Shown here: in pieces, positions 22,082 to 22,556 of the stretch
Position numbering within the stretch: position 1 is the stretch's first letter
How the letters are laid out: every line of letters begins with the position of its first letter
From: Candidatus Galligastranaerophilus intestinigallinarum
GTDB taxonomy: Bacteria > Cyanobacteriota > Vampirovibrionia > Gastranaerophilales > Gastranaerophilaceae
Reading direction: 5' to 3'
Assembly: GCA_018715855.1 (NCBI GenBank)
Contig: DVKW01000044.1
Coordinates: 1 to 22,556 of the forward strand
Length of the DNA: 22,556 nucleotides
Made by a program: the position numbers and the translations under genes
The notes under the pieces: model-generated
Database searches by the model: none
Told to the model about the DNA's origin: nothing
What the model saw: only the letters and a program-made list of their open reading frames with translations

Positions 22082-22113
22082 TTTCATATCACATATTAAG
22101 GAGACATTTTTTT

Positions 22114-22518
22114 ATGAAAAATAGAATTATAATTCTTTTAGTTTTTATTATTCCGCTGGCTACATTTTTCATTTTGCAAAATGTAGCAAACAATAATTCT
22201 GCAATTGCAAATAATACAATGCAGCAAGAAACCATGATGAAAGGAAAACTTTTAAAATTTTCATCTCCCATGTGCTCTGAATGCAAAAAAGTAAAAGAAG
22301 CCGTTGATAAAGTTTTTGGCGATTATAAAGAAGAAGTTTTATTGGAAGAAATTAATGTTTCAGAAAACAGCGATAAAACAAACGGAATGATTGAAACTTA
22401 CAAAATAACAGTTGTGCCTACCATTGTTTTTCTTGATAAAAACGGCGCAGTTGTAAATAAAATTGAAGGTTTGGCAGACGAAATTACAATTAAAGAAAAT
22501 TTGGATAAGATAAAATAA
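22114..22518 (+). CDS. Membrane-anchored thioredoxin-like protein
   Basis: The 134-residue product has an N-terminal signal-anchor or signal helix (about 4-22), a short linker, and a thioredoxin fold from about residue 44. The redox motif is C-S-E-C (Cys54, Cys57) after FSSPM, and the cis-proline motif VVPTIVF has Pro102. The active site would face the periplasm and exchange disulfides with partner proteins. The start is ATG at 22114 with AAGGAG at 22098-22103. The stop overlaps the next ATG (TAATG). Thioredoxins placed directly before a membrane gene are often partners of CcdA/DsbD-type electron carriers, which would fit, but the partner here is mostly outside the window. Confidence 0.88.
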   Translation: MKNRIIILLVFIIPLATFFILQNVANNNSAIANNTMQQETMMKGKLLKFSSPMCSECKKVKEAVDKVFGDYKEEVLLEEINVSENSDKTNGMIETYKITVVPTIVFLDKNGAVVNKIEGLADEITIKENLDKIK

Positions 22519-22556
22519 TGAACGAACTTTTGTTAAATTTTACATCTGAACTCAAC
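22518..22556 (+). CDS. Start of a gene coupled to the thioredoxin gene (partial)
   Basis: An ATG at 22518 overlaps the thioredoxin stop by one base (TAATG) and the frame stays open to the window edge for 13 codons (MNELLLNFTSELN). The context suggests a CcdA/DsbD-like membrane partner, but the visible residues are too few to identify it. Confidence 0.45.
   Translation, partial: MNELLLNFTSELN

Overview
The window is low in GC and almost fully coding, and it comes from a bacterium with two membranes. The evidence is lipopolysaccharide core genes (a heptosyltransferase and waaA), a TolC channel, and an autotransporter with an outer-membrane barrel. Several features together suggest the non-photosynthetic gut relatives of cyanobacteria (Melainabacteria/Vampirovibrionia, order Gastranaerophilales): a PgpH-type 7TM-HD protein followed by ybeY and a UdpK-like dgkA, proteins that begin M[RK]I and carry a short 'SPxFxG' segment, a DUF805-like membrane protein, and secreted proteins with a DxNGxxGPN motif. 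This assignment is an inference from style and gene content, not from a marker gene.

Layout. Positions 2-2721 (+) hold a lipopolysaccharide cluster: a truncated GT9 heptosyltransferase, waaA starting at TTG, and a small exported protein. Positions 2718-5636 hold two divergent genes of unknown role that share an N-terminal tag: a 235-residue protein (-) and a 677-residue protein (+) with a protein-kinase-like catalytic core and a C-terminal membrane helix. Positions 5693-9820 (+) encode a 1375-residue autotransporter with its own extended -10 promoter, closed by a bidirectional terminator. Positions 9855-11913 (-) hold a DUF805/DUF2628-like membrane protein and a LysM-like membrane protein, separated by a strong 15-bp terminator hairpin.

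Positions 12030-13095 (+) hold a two-domain cytidine-deaminase-like gene that appears split by one base at a run of six T. A hypothetical gene follows at 13152-13784. Positions 13781-16840 (-) hold the operon pgpH-ybeY-dgkA, read in that order with overlapping genes, preceded by a patatin-like phospholipase at 16885-18054 (-). Positions 18169-20792 (+) hold leuC and a TolC-family gene. The right end holds a Cys-rich 73-residue protein (-), a 359-bp non-coding divergent region, a hypothetical gene, and a membrane-anchored thioredoxin whose stop overlaps the start of the next gene, which runs off the window.

The most unusual signal is in the non-coding region 21079-21437. CATG occurs ten times in about 200 bp, and five of these are phased at exactly 11 bp. 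They build a 15-bp-arm hairpin, and a separate perfect 9-bp palindrome covers the putative -35 box of the rightward gene. This looks like a helically phased operator array, or less likely a structured RNA. The adjacent Cys-rich small protein is a candidate regulator. Other items worth attention are the split deaminase, the kinase-like protein with its N-terminal tag, and the autotransporter with a 27-residue tail after its last barrel strand.
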